A stretch of 64,000 nucleotides of DNA from Bacteroidales bacterium. GTDB taxonomy: Bacteria; Bacteroidota; Bacteroidia; Bacteroidales; VadinHA17. Both the position numbers and the translations under genes were made by a program. Location of the stretch: the NCBI GenBank assembly GCA_003142255.1, contig PLLO01000016.1, positions 62,001 through 126,000 on the forward strand, given 5' to 3'. The notes under the pieces are model-generated. The model ran no database searches. It was given only the letters and a program-made list of their open reading frames with translations, and had not been told where the DNA came from. Within the stretch, counting starts at the first letter, position 1. Each line of letters begins with the position of its first letter. Below are positions 40,353-49,827 of the stretch, piece after piece.

Positions 40353-41945
40353 TTATTTTATTTGTCCCTTGATCATGGTAAGTGAATGAGCTGGAAATGA
40401 ATATGTTAATTTAATTCCTTTGGCGTTTATATCAGGCTTTGTAACTGTCTTTACATTTTCCTTATCAAAATTATTCATGGATTTTATATCGGGCCCGTTG
40501 ATCTCGAAAACCTTGAACGCTCCTGTAAATTCCCCTTTCTGGCACAGCAGATCTGTAGGTATTGCTTTATCCTTGTTCCGGTTCACTACACATAATACTA
40601 CCTCTCCATTGTTGTAGGTTGCTGATACATCAAGATAAGGCACATGTGCCTGTTTGGTCTTGCTTTCACCTAACCCTATGAAAAATTCATCAGTATCATA
40701 GGTGCCACAATCGACAAAAACATCGAGTGAAGTACCTTTAATATTATTGGCAAAAAGGGCAAGCGGGTAATATATTGTTTGTTTGTATATACCGTTCTTT
40801 TCGGCCCAGATGGGGGCGATAACGTTAACCAGCTGAGCCATGTCAGCCATTTTTACTACGTCGGAGTTGCGTACAAACACATTTAAAAATCCCGCGATGA
40901 CAAGTGCATCCTCAAGATTATAAGGTTCTTCAAGTGCACGGGTGCCCTGCATCGATTCATCGGTGCGGGCACGATACCATACATTATATTCATCCCATGC
41001 AATATAGATGGGTTCACGGGTGCCCCGGTCTGCTTTCGCCATTTCCTTATTGATCATTCCCTTCACGATCTTTGTCCTTTGTTCACAGACAAGAGGAGTT
41101 GACATGAAGTTATAATAGTTATTATCAGGATTGCCAACATATATATGAAGGGCTATATAATCCACGACATCCCGCAATTCATGAAGGATAGTGCTGTTCC
41201 ATTCATCAGGGTCAGCATTTGGACGGTAGTTGGATGAGCCGGCGGCAACCAGTTTGATACCCGGCGAGGTAAGCCTCATGAGTTTGGCTGCCTCACGGGC
41301 TTTTTTGCTGTAATCCTCTGCGCTCAGATGCCCCATTTGCCAGAATCCATCCATCTCATTTCCCAGGCTCCAGTACTTTATATTATATGGTTCTGGAAAC
41401 CCGTGCTTTTTACGAAGTTCGGCGTAATATGGACCGTCCTTCACATTGCAGTATTCAACCCATCTTTGTGCTTCTTCGATTGTTCCTGTACCCATATTCA
41501 CGGAGAAATAAGGTTCAGTTCCGACTTTACGGCAGAACTGGATGAATTCATTTGTTCCGAAAGTGTTTGGTTCTAGCCTCGCCCATGCAAGTTCCATCCT
41601 TGGTACCCTTTCATTTGCAGGTCCGACGCCATCGAGCCAGTGATAATTTGAAACGAAATTACCTCCAGGATATCTGACATGCGAGACATTCAGCCCCTTT
41701 ACAGCTTCCATCACATCCTTTCGGAAACCCTGCTCGTCAGAGAGTGGTGAGCCCGGGTCATAAATTCCACCATATACGCAGCGCCCCAGGTGTTCAACAA
41801 AATTACCGAAAAGGTTTTTATCGACCTGTCCGATAGTGCGGTCAGTATCAATTTTAATCCTGGCATTTTGTGAAAACAAGGTGACCGTCGGAAAAGCCGC
41901 AAGGACGATCAATATTATGCGGATTTTAAAAGATTTGAAGTCCAT
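40353..41945 (-). CDS. GH51 alpha-L-arabinofuranosidase
   Basis: Removes terminal alpha-L-arabinofuranosyl units from arabinan and arabinoxylan oligosaccharides. The 530-aa protein has a signal peptide (ILIVLAAFPTVTLFSQ) and the TIM-barrel retaining machinery: acid/base Glu197 in YWSLGNEMDG and nucleophile Glu319 in YIAWDEYNVW, plus FGNFVEHLGRCVYGGIYDPG at the N-terminus. It is the last gene of the leftward arabinan locus, 43 bp after GH43-1. Codon use (AGA/AGG arginine) is that of the host genome, unlike the SusCD block. Confidence 0.94.
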   Translation of the reverse strand: MDFKSFKIRIILIVLAAFPTVTLFSQNARIKIDTDRTIGQVDKNLFGNFVEHLGRCVYGGIYDPGSPLSDEQGFRKDVMEAVKGLNVSHVRYPGGNFVSNYHWLDGVGPANERVPRMELAWARLEPNTFGTNEFIQFCRKVGTEPYFSVNMGTGTIEEAQRWVEYCNVKDGPYYAELRKKHGFPEPYNIKYWSLGNEMDGFWQMGHLSAEDYSKKAREAAKLMRLTSPGIKLVAAGSSNYRPNADPDEWNSTILHELRDVVDYIALHIYVGNPDNNYYNFMSTPLVCEQRTKIVKGMINKEMAKADRGTREPIYIAWDEYNVWYRARTDESMQGTRALEEPYNLEDALVIAGFLNVFVRNSDVVKMADMAQLVNVIAPIWAEKNGIYKQTIYYPLALFANNIKGTSLDVFVDCGTYDTDEFFIGLGESKTKQAHVPYLDVSATYNNGEVVLCVVNRNKDKAIPTDLLCQKGEFTGAFKVFEINGPDIKSMNNFDKENVKTVTKPDINAKGIKLTYSFPAHSLTMIKGQIK

Positions 41946-41988
41946 TTTAATATCATTTAGTTATTGATTAATCTATCTGCTGTAAATC

Positions 41989-43014
41989 CTATTTATTTTC
42001 TGCAATAGGCCATCCATCACTATCCCAGGTAAGCTTGTCAATTAAAAGTTTTGATTTGCCATGGTCTTTTGCATCATAACCGTGATAAATTATATAATCC
42101 TGACCCTCAAATGTATAAACGCCGCAGTGTCCCACACCAGGCCAATCTTTATTACCTGTAAGCACTGGAGTTCCTCCTCCATAGATCATTTTGAACCCAT
42201 TTTTATCGACGTATGGGCCTGTGATATTCTCTGATCTTCCAGCCATTACCTTATAATTACTTTCAATTCCTCTGCAGCAAAAGTCAAATGAGACGAAAAG
42301 GAAATAATATTTGTCCTTTTTGAACAGGAATGGAGCTTCTATGGAGCCTTCACCTGCATTTTTTTCGTCTGTATAATAATCGCGTGGGCGCGAAGCAACC
42401 ATATGCCATTCCTGGGGTTCAGCAGGTGCATTCATATCAGTGTTCAGCCTGACCAGCTTAATGCCTTCCCAGAATGATCCAAACACCAGCCATGGCGTTC
42501 CTGAATCATCCAGAATCAGGTTGGGATCGATGGCATTCCACATATCCCTGCCTGGAACAGATTGTATTACTTTTCCATGATCGACCCATTTGAACATCGG
42601 ATCATCCGGATTAAGCGTCTTGTTTGTAGCCATTCCGATGCATGATGTATTTTTGCCAAAAGCAGATGCAGAATAATATAGATAATAAAAGCCGTTATGA
42701 AAAGAAATATCCGGTGCCCATGTATGGCCAAAATAGCCGGGAATTGCCTTAACAGCCCAATCAGGCGCTTTTTCAAACACCTGCTTCTCTTTTTTCCAGT
42801 TTGTCATATCATGGGAAGACCAAACTGAAATGCCCATCCCGGTGCAAAAAAGATAATATGTATCTCCCTGTTTAATCATCACAGGATCGTGAACCTGGAT
42901 CCTTTCAACCTGAGAAAACAAACTTGTGGATAGTAGCATCATCAGCATGATGGAAATAACCGGGAGCTTATTCCCGATCAGGTAATTATGGTAATATCTG
43001 CTTAAGGTCATCAA
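41989..43014 (-). CDS. GH43 arabinan-degrading enzyme (endo/exo-1,5-alpha-L-arabinanase type)
   Basis: A five-bladed beta-propeller inverting glycosidase. The GH43 triad is D43 (VHDPVM), D163 (NAIDPNLI) and E226 (GSIEAPFL). The WAPDISFHNGFYYLYYSAS and FDFCCRG segments are those of arabinan endo-1,5-alpha-L-arabinosidases. A signal anchor/peptide precedes it (PVISIMLMMLLSTSLFSQ). It lies between GH43-2 and GH51, 54 bp after the former. Its host-like codon usage separates it from the upstream GH43-2, although they share strand and operon. Confidence 0.92.
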   Translation of the reverse strand: MMTLSRYYHNYLIGNKLPVISIMLMMLLSTSLFSQVERIQVHDPVMIKQGDTYYLFCTGMGISVWSSHDMTNWKKEKQVFEKAPDWAVKAIPGYFGHTWAPDISFHNGFYYLYYSASAFGKNTSCIGMATNKTLNPDDPMFKWVDHGKVIQSVPGRDMWNAIDPNLILDDSGTPWLVFGSFWEGIKLVRLNTDMNAPAEPQEWHMVASRPRDYYTDEKNAGEGSIEAPFLFKKDKYYFLFVSFDFCCRGIESNYKVMAGRSENITGPYVDKNGFKMIYGGGTPVLTGNKDWPGVGHCGVYTFEGQDYIIYHGYDAKDHGKSKLLIDKLTWDSDGWPIAENK

Positions 43015-43068
43015 ATAAATGTTAATATTTAAAGAATATAAGTCCCGATAACGCGGACCATCAAATTA

Positions 43069-44730
43069 TTATTTTGTCTTTTTGCCCCAATATGTTGCGT
43101 TTTGATTTTTTGCTATTCCGGCATATACAAATGTTACACAGCGTGGCGTGGCTTCCCAATCGACTTCACGTTCAACGCAAACAACAACGTCGCCTAATGT
43201 TAGTTGCTTTTTTGTTGCATCGTAACTCCAATTGCCTGTCAGTGCTCCCGACATAGTGCCGTCGGTATTGAGGGTTAGAGTAGAGGCGCCATCTTGTATG
43301 CCATAGCTGTATTTAAGGTTTATGTGCTCCCATGTTCCTACAAGCGAGTCTTTGGTTATAGTACCGTAATCAGGTACGGCTGCGTAACGTTCGGGCAATG
43401 CTATTGGCCACAGGTTGTCGGGTTCGCTTGGAGAGGCGGGACACCATACAATGCGGCGTACGTGCCCCATCATAATGGCATTGGAGTAGGCGTTGCCACC
43501 AACGTTGGCAGGCAATCGTCCTTGCGACAAGTAGAACCATTCGTTGGTATTTTCCTTTTGGAAGATACAGCAGTGTGATATGCCTACCCATCCGTTGCTA
43601 AGATTGAATTTGTATGGGTGGGTTACGATGGGGTAGCAGTCGCCGCTTCCGTTGGTAAAGTTGCGACCGGTGATATCGAGGTATGGACCTTCGATGTTTA
43701 CGCTTCTGACCACTCGCGTGTTGTATGGTATGTCGAGGCCATCGTAGGCCATGAACAAATAGTAGTAACCATCTTTGTATATTATTTCGGGAGCTTCGCT
43801 GCCTTGCCAACGCGACGAGACTGTGCGTGTGCCAATTCTCACACCATATCGAGCTGTTAGCTCACTTGCACTGTTTGCGTAAGGTTCACCGAGTGTGTTG
43901 AGAGGCTTACCTGTTGTTGCATCGACTTGCAATAGTGCGAAGCCGCTATGCCACGAGCCATGTATGAGGTAATGTTTCCCCTCGGGTGTTACTATATATG
44001 TAGGGTCGATGGCGTTGTAGTAGAAATAGGCGTCCCAATTCGATAAACTGGAGCGACTGTAGTTTTTGCCACGATCTGATGATGAACAGGTAACGAAACC
44101 CTTGTCGGTCCATACAGCTCCGGCGGGATCGGTCGATTCGCACATGCCGATAAAGGCGCGTTCGGTCCAGCTTCCATCAAAATTGGCTGAGGTGTTGGCT
44201 TTGCCGGTTTTGATGTAATTATCGATAACTATGCTGTAGTACATACGCAATATCTCTTGTCCTCCAACGTTGACTCGGCGTACTACCGGTGCCCAGTAAC
44301 CGTAAATTATATTGTCCTTGGCAATGGCACCAAGCCCCATGCGCGAACGAATGGCGTTGAGCGAGTCGGCTACCCAAGAGGGTGCTTCATAAAAAGGTCC
44401 GCCTACCCATTGCCAATTAACCAGATCGGTTGAACGTTTGCCTTGAAAATGTCCATGTCCTTCGGCAGCATTACCATACGAGGCATCGGTGCCGTACATA
44501 TAGTAGTACCCCTTGTAGTAGGCAACCGATGGGTCGTGAACGTTTGCCAGATTCCACTTGTTGCGGTTTGCCCATGATGATATCGATGAATAGTCGTCGG
44601 CGTATGTTGGAATGGTGAAACTTGGAACGGGATCAGGCTTATCTTTAGGTTTAACAACATCGTCTTTGCACCCTACAGACGATAGAGCAAATATGCTGAT
44701 TGATAAAACCAGTAAATACTTTAGCCTCAT
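43069..44730 (-). CDS. GH43 arabinan endo-1,5-alpha-L-arabinosidase lipoprotein with C-terminal lipocalin-like domain
   Basis: Surface-type endo-arabinanase. It is a lipoprotein (MRLKYLLVLSISIFALSSVGC), so the ATG at 44730 is chosen over the longer frame. The GH43 propeller shows NVHDPSVAYYKGYYYMYG, GYWAPVVRRV, NAIDPTYIVT and SEAPEIIYKDGYYYLF, with the catalytic Asp/Asp/Glu. The final ~95 residues (VGTWEHINLKYSYGIQDGASTLTLN... GNWSYDATKKQLTLGDV) form a lipocalin-like beta-barrel found on Bacteroides endo-arabinanases. Base composition and CGN/TCG/CAA codon use differ from the adjacent GH43-1. It is 89 bp after susD and probably acts at the cell surface. Confidence 0.9.
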   Translation of the reverse strand: MRLKYLLVLSISIFALSSVGCKDDVVKPKDKPDPVPSFTIPTYADDYSSISSWANRNKWNLANVHDPSVAYYKGYYYMYGTDASYGNAAEGHGHFQGKRSTDLVNWQWVGGPFYEAPSWVADSLNAIRSRMGLGAIAKDNIIYGYWAPVVRRVNVGGQEILRMYYSIVIDNYIKTGKANTSANFDGSWTERAFIGMCESTDPAGAVWTDKGFVTCSSSDRGKNYSRSSLSNWDAYFYYNAIDPTYIVTPEGKHYLIHGSWHSGFALLQVDATTGKPLNTLGEPYANSASELTARYGVRIGTRTVSSRWQGSEAPEIIYKDGYYYLFMAYDGLDIPYNTRVVRSVNIEGPYLDITGRNFTNGSGDCYPIVTHPYKFNLSNGWVGISHCCIFQKENTNEWFYLSQGRLPANVGGNAYSNAIMMGHVRRIVWCPASPSEPDNLWPIALPERYAAVPDYGTITKDSLVGTWEHINLKYSYGIQDGASTLTLNTDGTMSGALTGNWSYDATKKQLTLGDVVVCVEREVDWEATPRCVTFVYAGIAKNQNATYWGKKTK

Positions 44731-44818
44731 GTCTAATATGTTTTTTATTAAAAATACTTCCTTATCAACATACAAAAAATACGTTGATAAGGAAATTTCA
44801 AATTTAAGAGAATGATTC

Positions 44819-46573
44819 CTACTCTACAATAGGATGAACAGTCCATTTAGCTTTGAAAGCAGGTCCATTATCTTCATTTTTGTTTGCCGAGTTACCTACA
44901 AGGTTTGGATTGGCATTAAGAGTAGATTGAAATATTGGGAAATATTCATGTCCCTTATAGTAGTATTGGAACGATGAAGCACTGGCGGTTTCAGCAGTAA
45001 GCTCATCTGTTGAAGCTTTGCCATCGAGCTTATAATAACCATGTTCAACCAACTGATTCAGACGATCTGCATCGTAGAAGAATCCCCAACGGAGTAGGTC
45101 GATACCACGTCCGTTCTCGCAACCGAATTCTTTAGGACGTTCAACGTTTGCTATTTGTTCGAAAAGAGCATCTTTAGACGGGAAGTCGGATACTTTCAGA
45201 TCCTTAAGAGCAACACGGCGACGTACGATGTTAATGTAATCGATAGCAGTTTGGGTTGGGCCATTGATTTCATTTTCGCATTCTGCTGCACGCAGTAAAA
45301 CATCGCTATAACGCATAAGGCGTAGGTTGACTCCACAATGCAATCCGGTAGTAATAGAATTGTAGATGTTATTTCTCGCATTGGTGAATTTAGCTATTGA
45401 TACACCACCCTGGGCAGTGTTCGATAGAGGAGTTGCAGTTATGTCTTTTTGATAAACAGTGTTGCAACGAGGATCTCCATTAGGATATGCCGCAGTTTTC
45501 AGGCCGGTATAGGTGTTATATTCACTTTCGTATGTAACCAATGTCCAGTATAAGCGAGGATCGAGACGGCCGTCTGTACTGTTCTCTTTTCTGAATAAGT
45601 TATACAACCAGGGTGAGCCAGCCAAGTCGCCCCAGCTACCCAATTCCTGAGAAGCGTAGTTGCTTTCTACTGCGTGACCCTGAGTTGCTTGCGAGCTTAT
45701 ATTTACTGGAGTCCACTCTTGGTCGGTGCCACCTGTGCCATAGTCCATAAATTGAACTTCGAAGAGGCTCTCTGAGTTATTTTCGTATGCCGAACCTTCT
45801 CTGAAGTTGTCACCATAGTCGGCTGTAAGTTTATAAGTTCCGTACTTGCCGGCGATGATGTTTTTCAGTACAGTATCAGCCTCAGCATATTTATGACGGA
45901 ACATAAGTGCACGAGTCAAATATCCGGCAGCAGCACCGCATGTAGCACGACCTTTAGCCCATTCGCCACCTTTATCTCGCGAAGGCAGCATTGCTTTAGC
46001 TTTTCTGAGGTCAGCCTCTATTTGGTCAAACACCTCGTCTTGAGTATTGTTGGCTGCATACATGGTATTAATGTCTGAATAAGAAGCATAGTCTGTAATC
46101 AATGGAACAGTCTGGTAATATGTAGCCAATTCATAGTATGCCAAAGATCTGAGGAAGAGAGCCTGTCCGGCTATCTGATTATAAGAATCTTCCGACATTT
46201 TAACACCATCGACTTTCGACAATACAAAGTTTGTGCGGTTTACTACATGGTAGCTGTCGCGCCATGGCCAATCGTTACCTATTCCGTCTGTAGCCGTTGC
46301 ATTGAGGTTGTCGTACTCCAAATACCACTGTTGAGATGAGTTCCAAACTTCGTCGCCACGTACAGCATCCAACGTGTAGCCAACGCGGGCATATGTACCT
46401 TCGAGGCGTATACGGTTGTAACACGCGATGATAGCCTCCTGAAGATCTGACTCTGTATTGCCAAAATCGTATGTTGTCTGATTGTTCGGGTTCTGAACAT
46501 CGAGTTGTTTATTGCAGGCTGTAATGCCTCCAATAAGCGCCAACATTATTAGAATTATATTTAAACTTTTCAT
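44819..46573 (-). CDS. susD: SusD/RagB-family surface glycan-binding lipoprotein
   Basis: A 584-aa lipoprotein (signal SLNIILIMLALIGGITAC) with the tetratricopeptide-rich SusD fold: NNTQDEVFDQIEADLRKAKAML, RATCGAAAGYLTRALMFRHKYAEA, RLMRYSDVLLRAAECENEI and the late EFGCENGRGIDLLRW. It forms the lid of the SusC transporter and binds oligosaccharides, here presumably arabinan fragments. It begins 30 bp after susC, as expected for a SusC/D pair. CGN arginine codons match susC. Confidence 0.95.
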   Translation of the reverse strand: MKSLNIILIMLALIGGITACNKQLDVQNPNNQTTYDFGNTESDLQEAIIACYNRIRLEGTYARVGYTLDAVRGDEVWNSSQQWYLEYDNLNATATDGIGNDWPWRDSYHVVNRTNFVLSKVDGVKMSEDSYNQIAGQALFLRSLAYYELATYYQTVPLITDYASYSDINTMYAANNTQDEVFDQIEADLRKAKAMLPSRDKGGEWAKGRATCGAAAGYLTRALMFRHKYAEADTVLKNIIAGKYGTYKLTADYGDNFREGSAYENNSESLFEVQFMDYGTGGTDQEWTPVNISSQATQGHAVESNYASQELGSWGDLAGSPWLYNLFRKENSTDGRLDPRLYWTLVTYESEYNTYTGLKTAAYPNGDPRCNTVYQKDITATPLSNTAQGGVSIAKFTNARNNIYNSITTGLHCGVNLRLMRYSDVLLRAAECENEINGPTQTAIDYINIVRRRVALKDLKVSDFPSKDALFEQIANVERPKEFGCENGRGIDLLRWGFFYDADRLNQLVEHGYYKLDGKASTDELTAETASASSFQYYYKGHEYFPIFQSTLNANPNLVGNSANKNEDNGPAFKAKWTVHPIVE

Positions 46574-46603
46574 ATTGATACGCTATTATTTAGATTATAT
46601 TTT

Positions 46604-49600
46604 TTAGAATGAAAAGTGAGCTCCGAACATTATGCTCCGTGGTGTTGGATACGAAGCATAGTTGTAACCGGGAGTGAATGTACCTCCGGCGAAGTCTACG
46701 TTGTAACCTTTGTATTTAGACAATGTGGCCAAATTTTGAGCCGATACGTATATACGAAGGCCTTTAACATAGCCAGCAAACCATTTGTTGGGGAAGTTAT
46801 AGCCCAATTCAATGTTGGCAATTTTCAGATATGATGCATCCTGAATGAAACGCTTGCTGAACATATCGTTGGTGATTGAACCTGTCGATTTGTATGCTAT
46901 GCGAGGCACATCGGTGTTTGTGTTATCCGGTGTCCAGGCATTCAACAGATCAACGCTCTTGTTGAGTGGACCGTATGAGCTGTGCAAAGTAAGGTCAACA
47001 AAATCTACAGCTTTGAAATTTGCAGCTCCATAAGTCGATATGCTAAAGTCAAAACCTTTCCATTCAACACGTGCATTCAAGCCGTAATTAATCTTTGGCA
47101 TACCGCTACCCAGGTATGTTTGGTCTGCGTCGGTAATTTCGCCGTCGTTGTTGAGGTCGGCGTATATAACGTCACCCGGTTGTGCTCCGTTCTGATTGAT
47201 GTGTAGGCCTTTTGAGTTGACACGGTTATCTATTTCTGATTGTGACTGGTATATACCGTCGTAAACGTAGCCATAGAATGAACCAATTTCACGACCTACC
47301 TCTGTACGGCAGTAGCCATCGGTACGAGGTTCGTTTGAAACGCCCAACTTTGTTACCTCGTTTTTGAGAGTAGATAAGTTTGCAGAAATGTCATACTTAA
47401 CAGCGTGTTTTTGATTGTGATATGCAAGCAAGAACTCAAGACCTGAGTTTTCCATTGTTGCTGCGTTCATCGTTACTGTTCCGTTGGTAGCACCTGCACT
47501 GGTTGGAACTGCTACATCATAAAGAAGGTCTTCTGATGTTGCCTTATACCAGTCGAAAGTAAATTCCAACTGATTGTTGAACATACCGAGGTCGAGACCA
47601 AAGTCAAGAGTTTTCTTCTTTTCCCATTTGATGGCTGTGTTTACATAATTTGATATTGCTGAGCCGGTAACCTTATTATTTCCAAAGCTATATGTGTAGT
47701 TGCCTCTCGTCATAACATCCATGTATTGGTATTCGCCTATGTTCTCATTACCAAGTTCACCATAGCTACCGCGAATCTTGAGCAGGTTGACAGTCGATTT
47801 GGCTACAGGGAAGAATTTTTCACGTTCGATACGCCAACCTGCTGATACAGATGGGAACCAACCCCAACGGTCATTTGAAGAAAGACGGCTTGAACCATCA
47901 CGACGTGCTGTTGCCGAAAGAAGGTATTTCTCATCGAAATCGTAGTTGATACGACCGATAAACGATGCCAATACGTGTTCGGTTTCATTGCTTGTTGCTG
48001 CTGTCGTCGAAGCGTTGCTTACTTGCAGATAGTATGGTTCAGGCATGGTAACACCTTTGCCTGTGAGTGTGTGAAAGAGTTCGCGCTCGAATGTTTGACC
48101 AACAACCGCATTGATGTGACTGCGTCCAATTTTACCTTCGTAGTGTATAGTGTTTTCTGCAAGTGCATCGCTATAGCTACGATAGCCCTCTGTGAGGGTC
48201 TCATCGCTCTTTGACAAGTAGTTTGTTGTACTCTGTATAAATGCAGGCACGAATGTAAAGTCCTTTGCATAGGTCCTGCTGTATGACAAGTTAAGGTTGT
48301 AATCTAACTTGTGATTGCTGCTTTTGAGGCCAACCATGCTTATGAGGTCAACATTTGCCGAACCTGAAGAAACAATGCGGTCAACAGTTGTGTTCCTCTT
48401 TATTAAACTATTTTCGAGCAGAACGTTCGTTACACGCAAGTCTCCATGAACGTCGTCATAGTAAGTACCAAAACCGTAAGAGTCGTAGCTGTAATTTGAT
48501 GCAGCCGAAATTTTGTCGTCGAGAACCCAGGTCGATTCATCGTAAGCCTTGATGGTTGGAGGTAAAAGCAGAGCCGAAGCCATTACAGGATATTGTGCAC
48601 CATATAGACCCTGAACGTACTCGTTGGCGTTACTGAGAGCCATATTGTCCTGAAGGCTGTGGCTATACACTATGTTAGTTTTGAATTTGATAAACTTAAC
48701 ATCCATAGTATTGTTGATACGGGCAGTGTAACGGTCTAAGTTAGGACCGGCACCTACCATTGTTCCTTTCTGGCTATAGTAGTCGAGACCGATGTTGTAA
48801 GTATTTTTCTCGCCACCTCCTGATATGTTGATGTTGTGATTCTGACGAATACCTGTTTTGAACGCTTCATTGAACCAATTTGTGTTAACTTTGCTTGGAT
48901 CGATATATTTTGCGTTTGTAGGATCGTATCCGGCAGGAACATCCATGCCACTGTTATTGTATGCCATGGTAACGTATTTACCATATTGGTAAGAATCCAT
49001 AACATCGTACACTCCATTCTGCACCTGGTCGAGACCATAGTAGCCGCTGTAGTCTATCTTCATGGCCTGGTTCTTCTTACCTTGCTTTGTGGTGATGATA
49101 ACCACGCCGTTGGCAGCACGCGAACCGTAGATTGCGGCAGCAGAAGCATCCTTAAGTACCTGAAGGGTTTCGATATCGTTTGGCGAGAAGTCACGTATTG
49201 TTGTTCCCATTGGTACTCCATCGATAACATAGAGAGGTGAGGTGCTACCGAACGAACCGATACCACGAATACGTACTATAGGGTCGGCTCCCGGTTGTCC
49301 GTCGGATGTAATTTGAACACCGGCTATTTTTCCTTCGAGTATTGTTGAGATGTTTGAGTTTGATACTTTCTTCATCTCTTCAGTGTTTACAACGGCAACT
49401 GAACCGGTGAGGTCAACCTTGCGTTGTGTACCGTAACCTATTACTACCACTTGGTCGAGTTCTTTTGAATCCGAAACCAATGTGATGTTGCCGAGTTCAG
49501 TTTTTCCTCCAACGGTTACTTCAATAATTTTGTATCCTACAAAAGATACTATCAGCGTATCATCTGAAGAAACAGAAAGAGAGAAGTTACCATTAATGTC

Positions 49601-49801
49601 GGTAATGGTACCATTGGATGTACCTTTTTGTTGTAAGGATGCGCCTGGAAGCGGTTCCCCTTTTTCGTCAACGATTTTACCTTTTACTGTTATTTTGCCT
49701 GGTTGAGTCATTGACATCTGGTCGGTATTGCCGTTGCCTTCTGCGTATGTTGCCGGTGCGAGCGCCAGCAATCCCAACAGGATTAAATATGAATATTTCA
49801 T
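46604..49801 (-). CDS. susC: SusC/RagA-family TonB-dependent outer-membrane transporter
   Basis: A 1065-aa receptor that imports oligosaccharides into the periplasm using TonB energy. In order: signal peptide (MKYSYLILLGLLALAPATYA), carboxypeptidase-regulatory-like domain (VKGKIVDEKGEPLPGASL... LIVSFVGYK), plug domain with VVVIGYGTQRKVDLTGSV, SSIRIRGIGSFGS-type block, DASAAAIYGSRAANGVVIITTKQGKK, and a 22-strand barrel ending in MFGAHFSF. No N-terminal STN signalling domain is present, so expression is controlled by the HTCS rather than an anti-sigma system. Context makes arabinan the likely ligand. It is flanked by the surface lipoprotein upstream and SusD downstream, all with foreign-looking codon use. 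Confidence 0.96.
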   Translation of the reverse strand: MKYSYLILLGLLALAPATYAEGNGNTDQMSMTQPGKITVKGKIVDEKGEPLPGASLQQKGTSNGTITDINGNFSLSVSSDDTLIVSFVGYKIIEVTVGGKTELGNITLVSDSKELDQVVVIGYGTQRKVDLTGSVAVVNTEEMKKVSNSNISTILEGKIAGVQITSDGQPGADPIVRIRGIGSFGSTSPLYVIDGVPMGTTIRDFSPNDIETLQVLKDASAAAIYGSRAANGVVIITTKQGKKNQAMKIDYSGYYGLDQVQNGVYDVMDSYQYGKYVTMAYNNSGMDVPAGYDPTNAKYIDPSKVNTNWFNEAFKTGIRQNHNINISGGGEKNTYNIGLDYYSQKGTMVGAGPNLDRYTARINNTMDVKFIKFKTNIVYSHSLQDNMALSNANEYVQGLYGAQYPVMASALLLPPTIKAYDESTWVLDDKISAASNYSYDSYGFGTYYDDVHGDLRVTNVLLENSLIKRNTTVDRIVSSGSANVDLISMVGLKSSNHKLDYNLNLSYSRTYAKDFTFVPAFIQSTTNYLSKSDETLTEGYRSYSDALAENTIHYEGKIGRSHINAVVGQTFERELFHTLTGKGVTMPEPYYLQVSNASTTAATSNETEHVLASFIGRINYDFDEKYLLSATARRDGSSRLSSNDRWGWFPSVSAGWRIEREKFFPVAKSTVNLLKIRGSYGELGNENIGEYQYMDVMTRGNYTYSFGNNKVTGSAISNYVNTAIKWEKKKTLDFGLDLGMFNNQLEFTFDWYKATSEDLLYDVAVPTSAGATNGTVTMNAATMENSGLEFLLAYHNQKHAVKYDISANLSTLKNEVTKLGVSNEPRTDGYCRTEVGREIGSFYGYVYDGIYQSQSEIDNRVNSKGLHINQNGAQPGDVIYADLNNDGEITDADQTYLGSGMPKINYGLNARVEWKGFDFSISTYGAANFKAVDFVDLTLHSSYGPLNKSVDLLNAWTPDNTNTDVPRIAYKSTGSITNDMFSKRFIQDASYLKIANIELGYNFPNKWFAGYVKGLRIYVSAQNLATLSKYKGYNVDFAGGTFTPGYNYASYPTPRSIMFGAHFSF

Positions 49802-49827
49802 AGTTTAAATATTTTTTATCTTAGTGA

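Noticed and set aside
43069-44730. Many minus- and plus-strand shadow ORFs inside GH43-2, SusD and SusC
   Set aside because: They arise from the CGN-rich foreign block in other frames and have no domain content or conserved starts.
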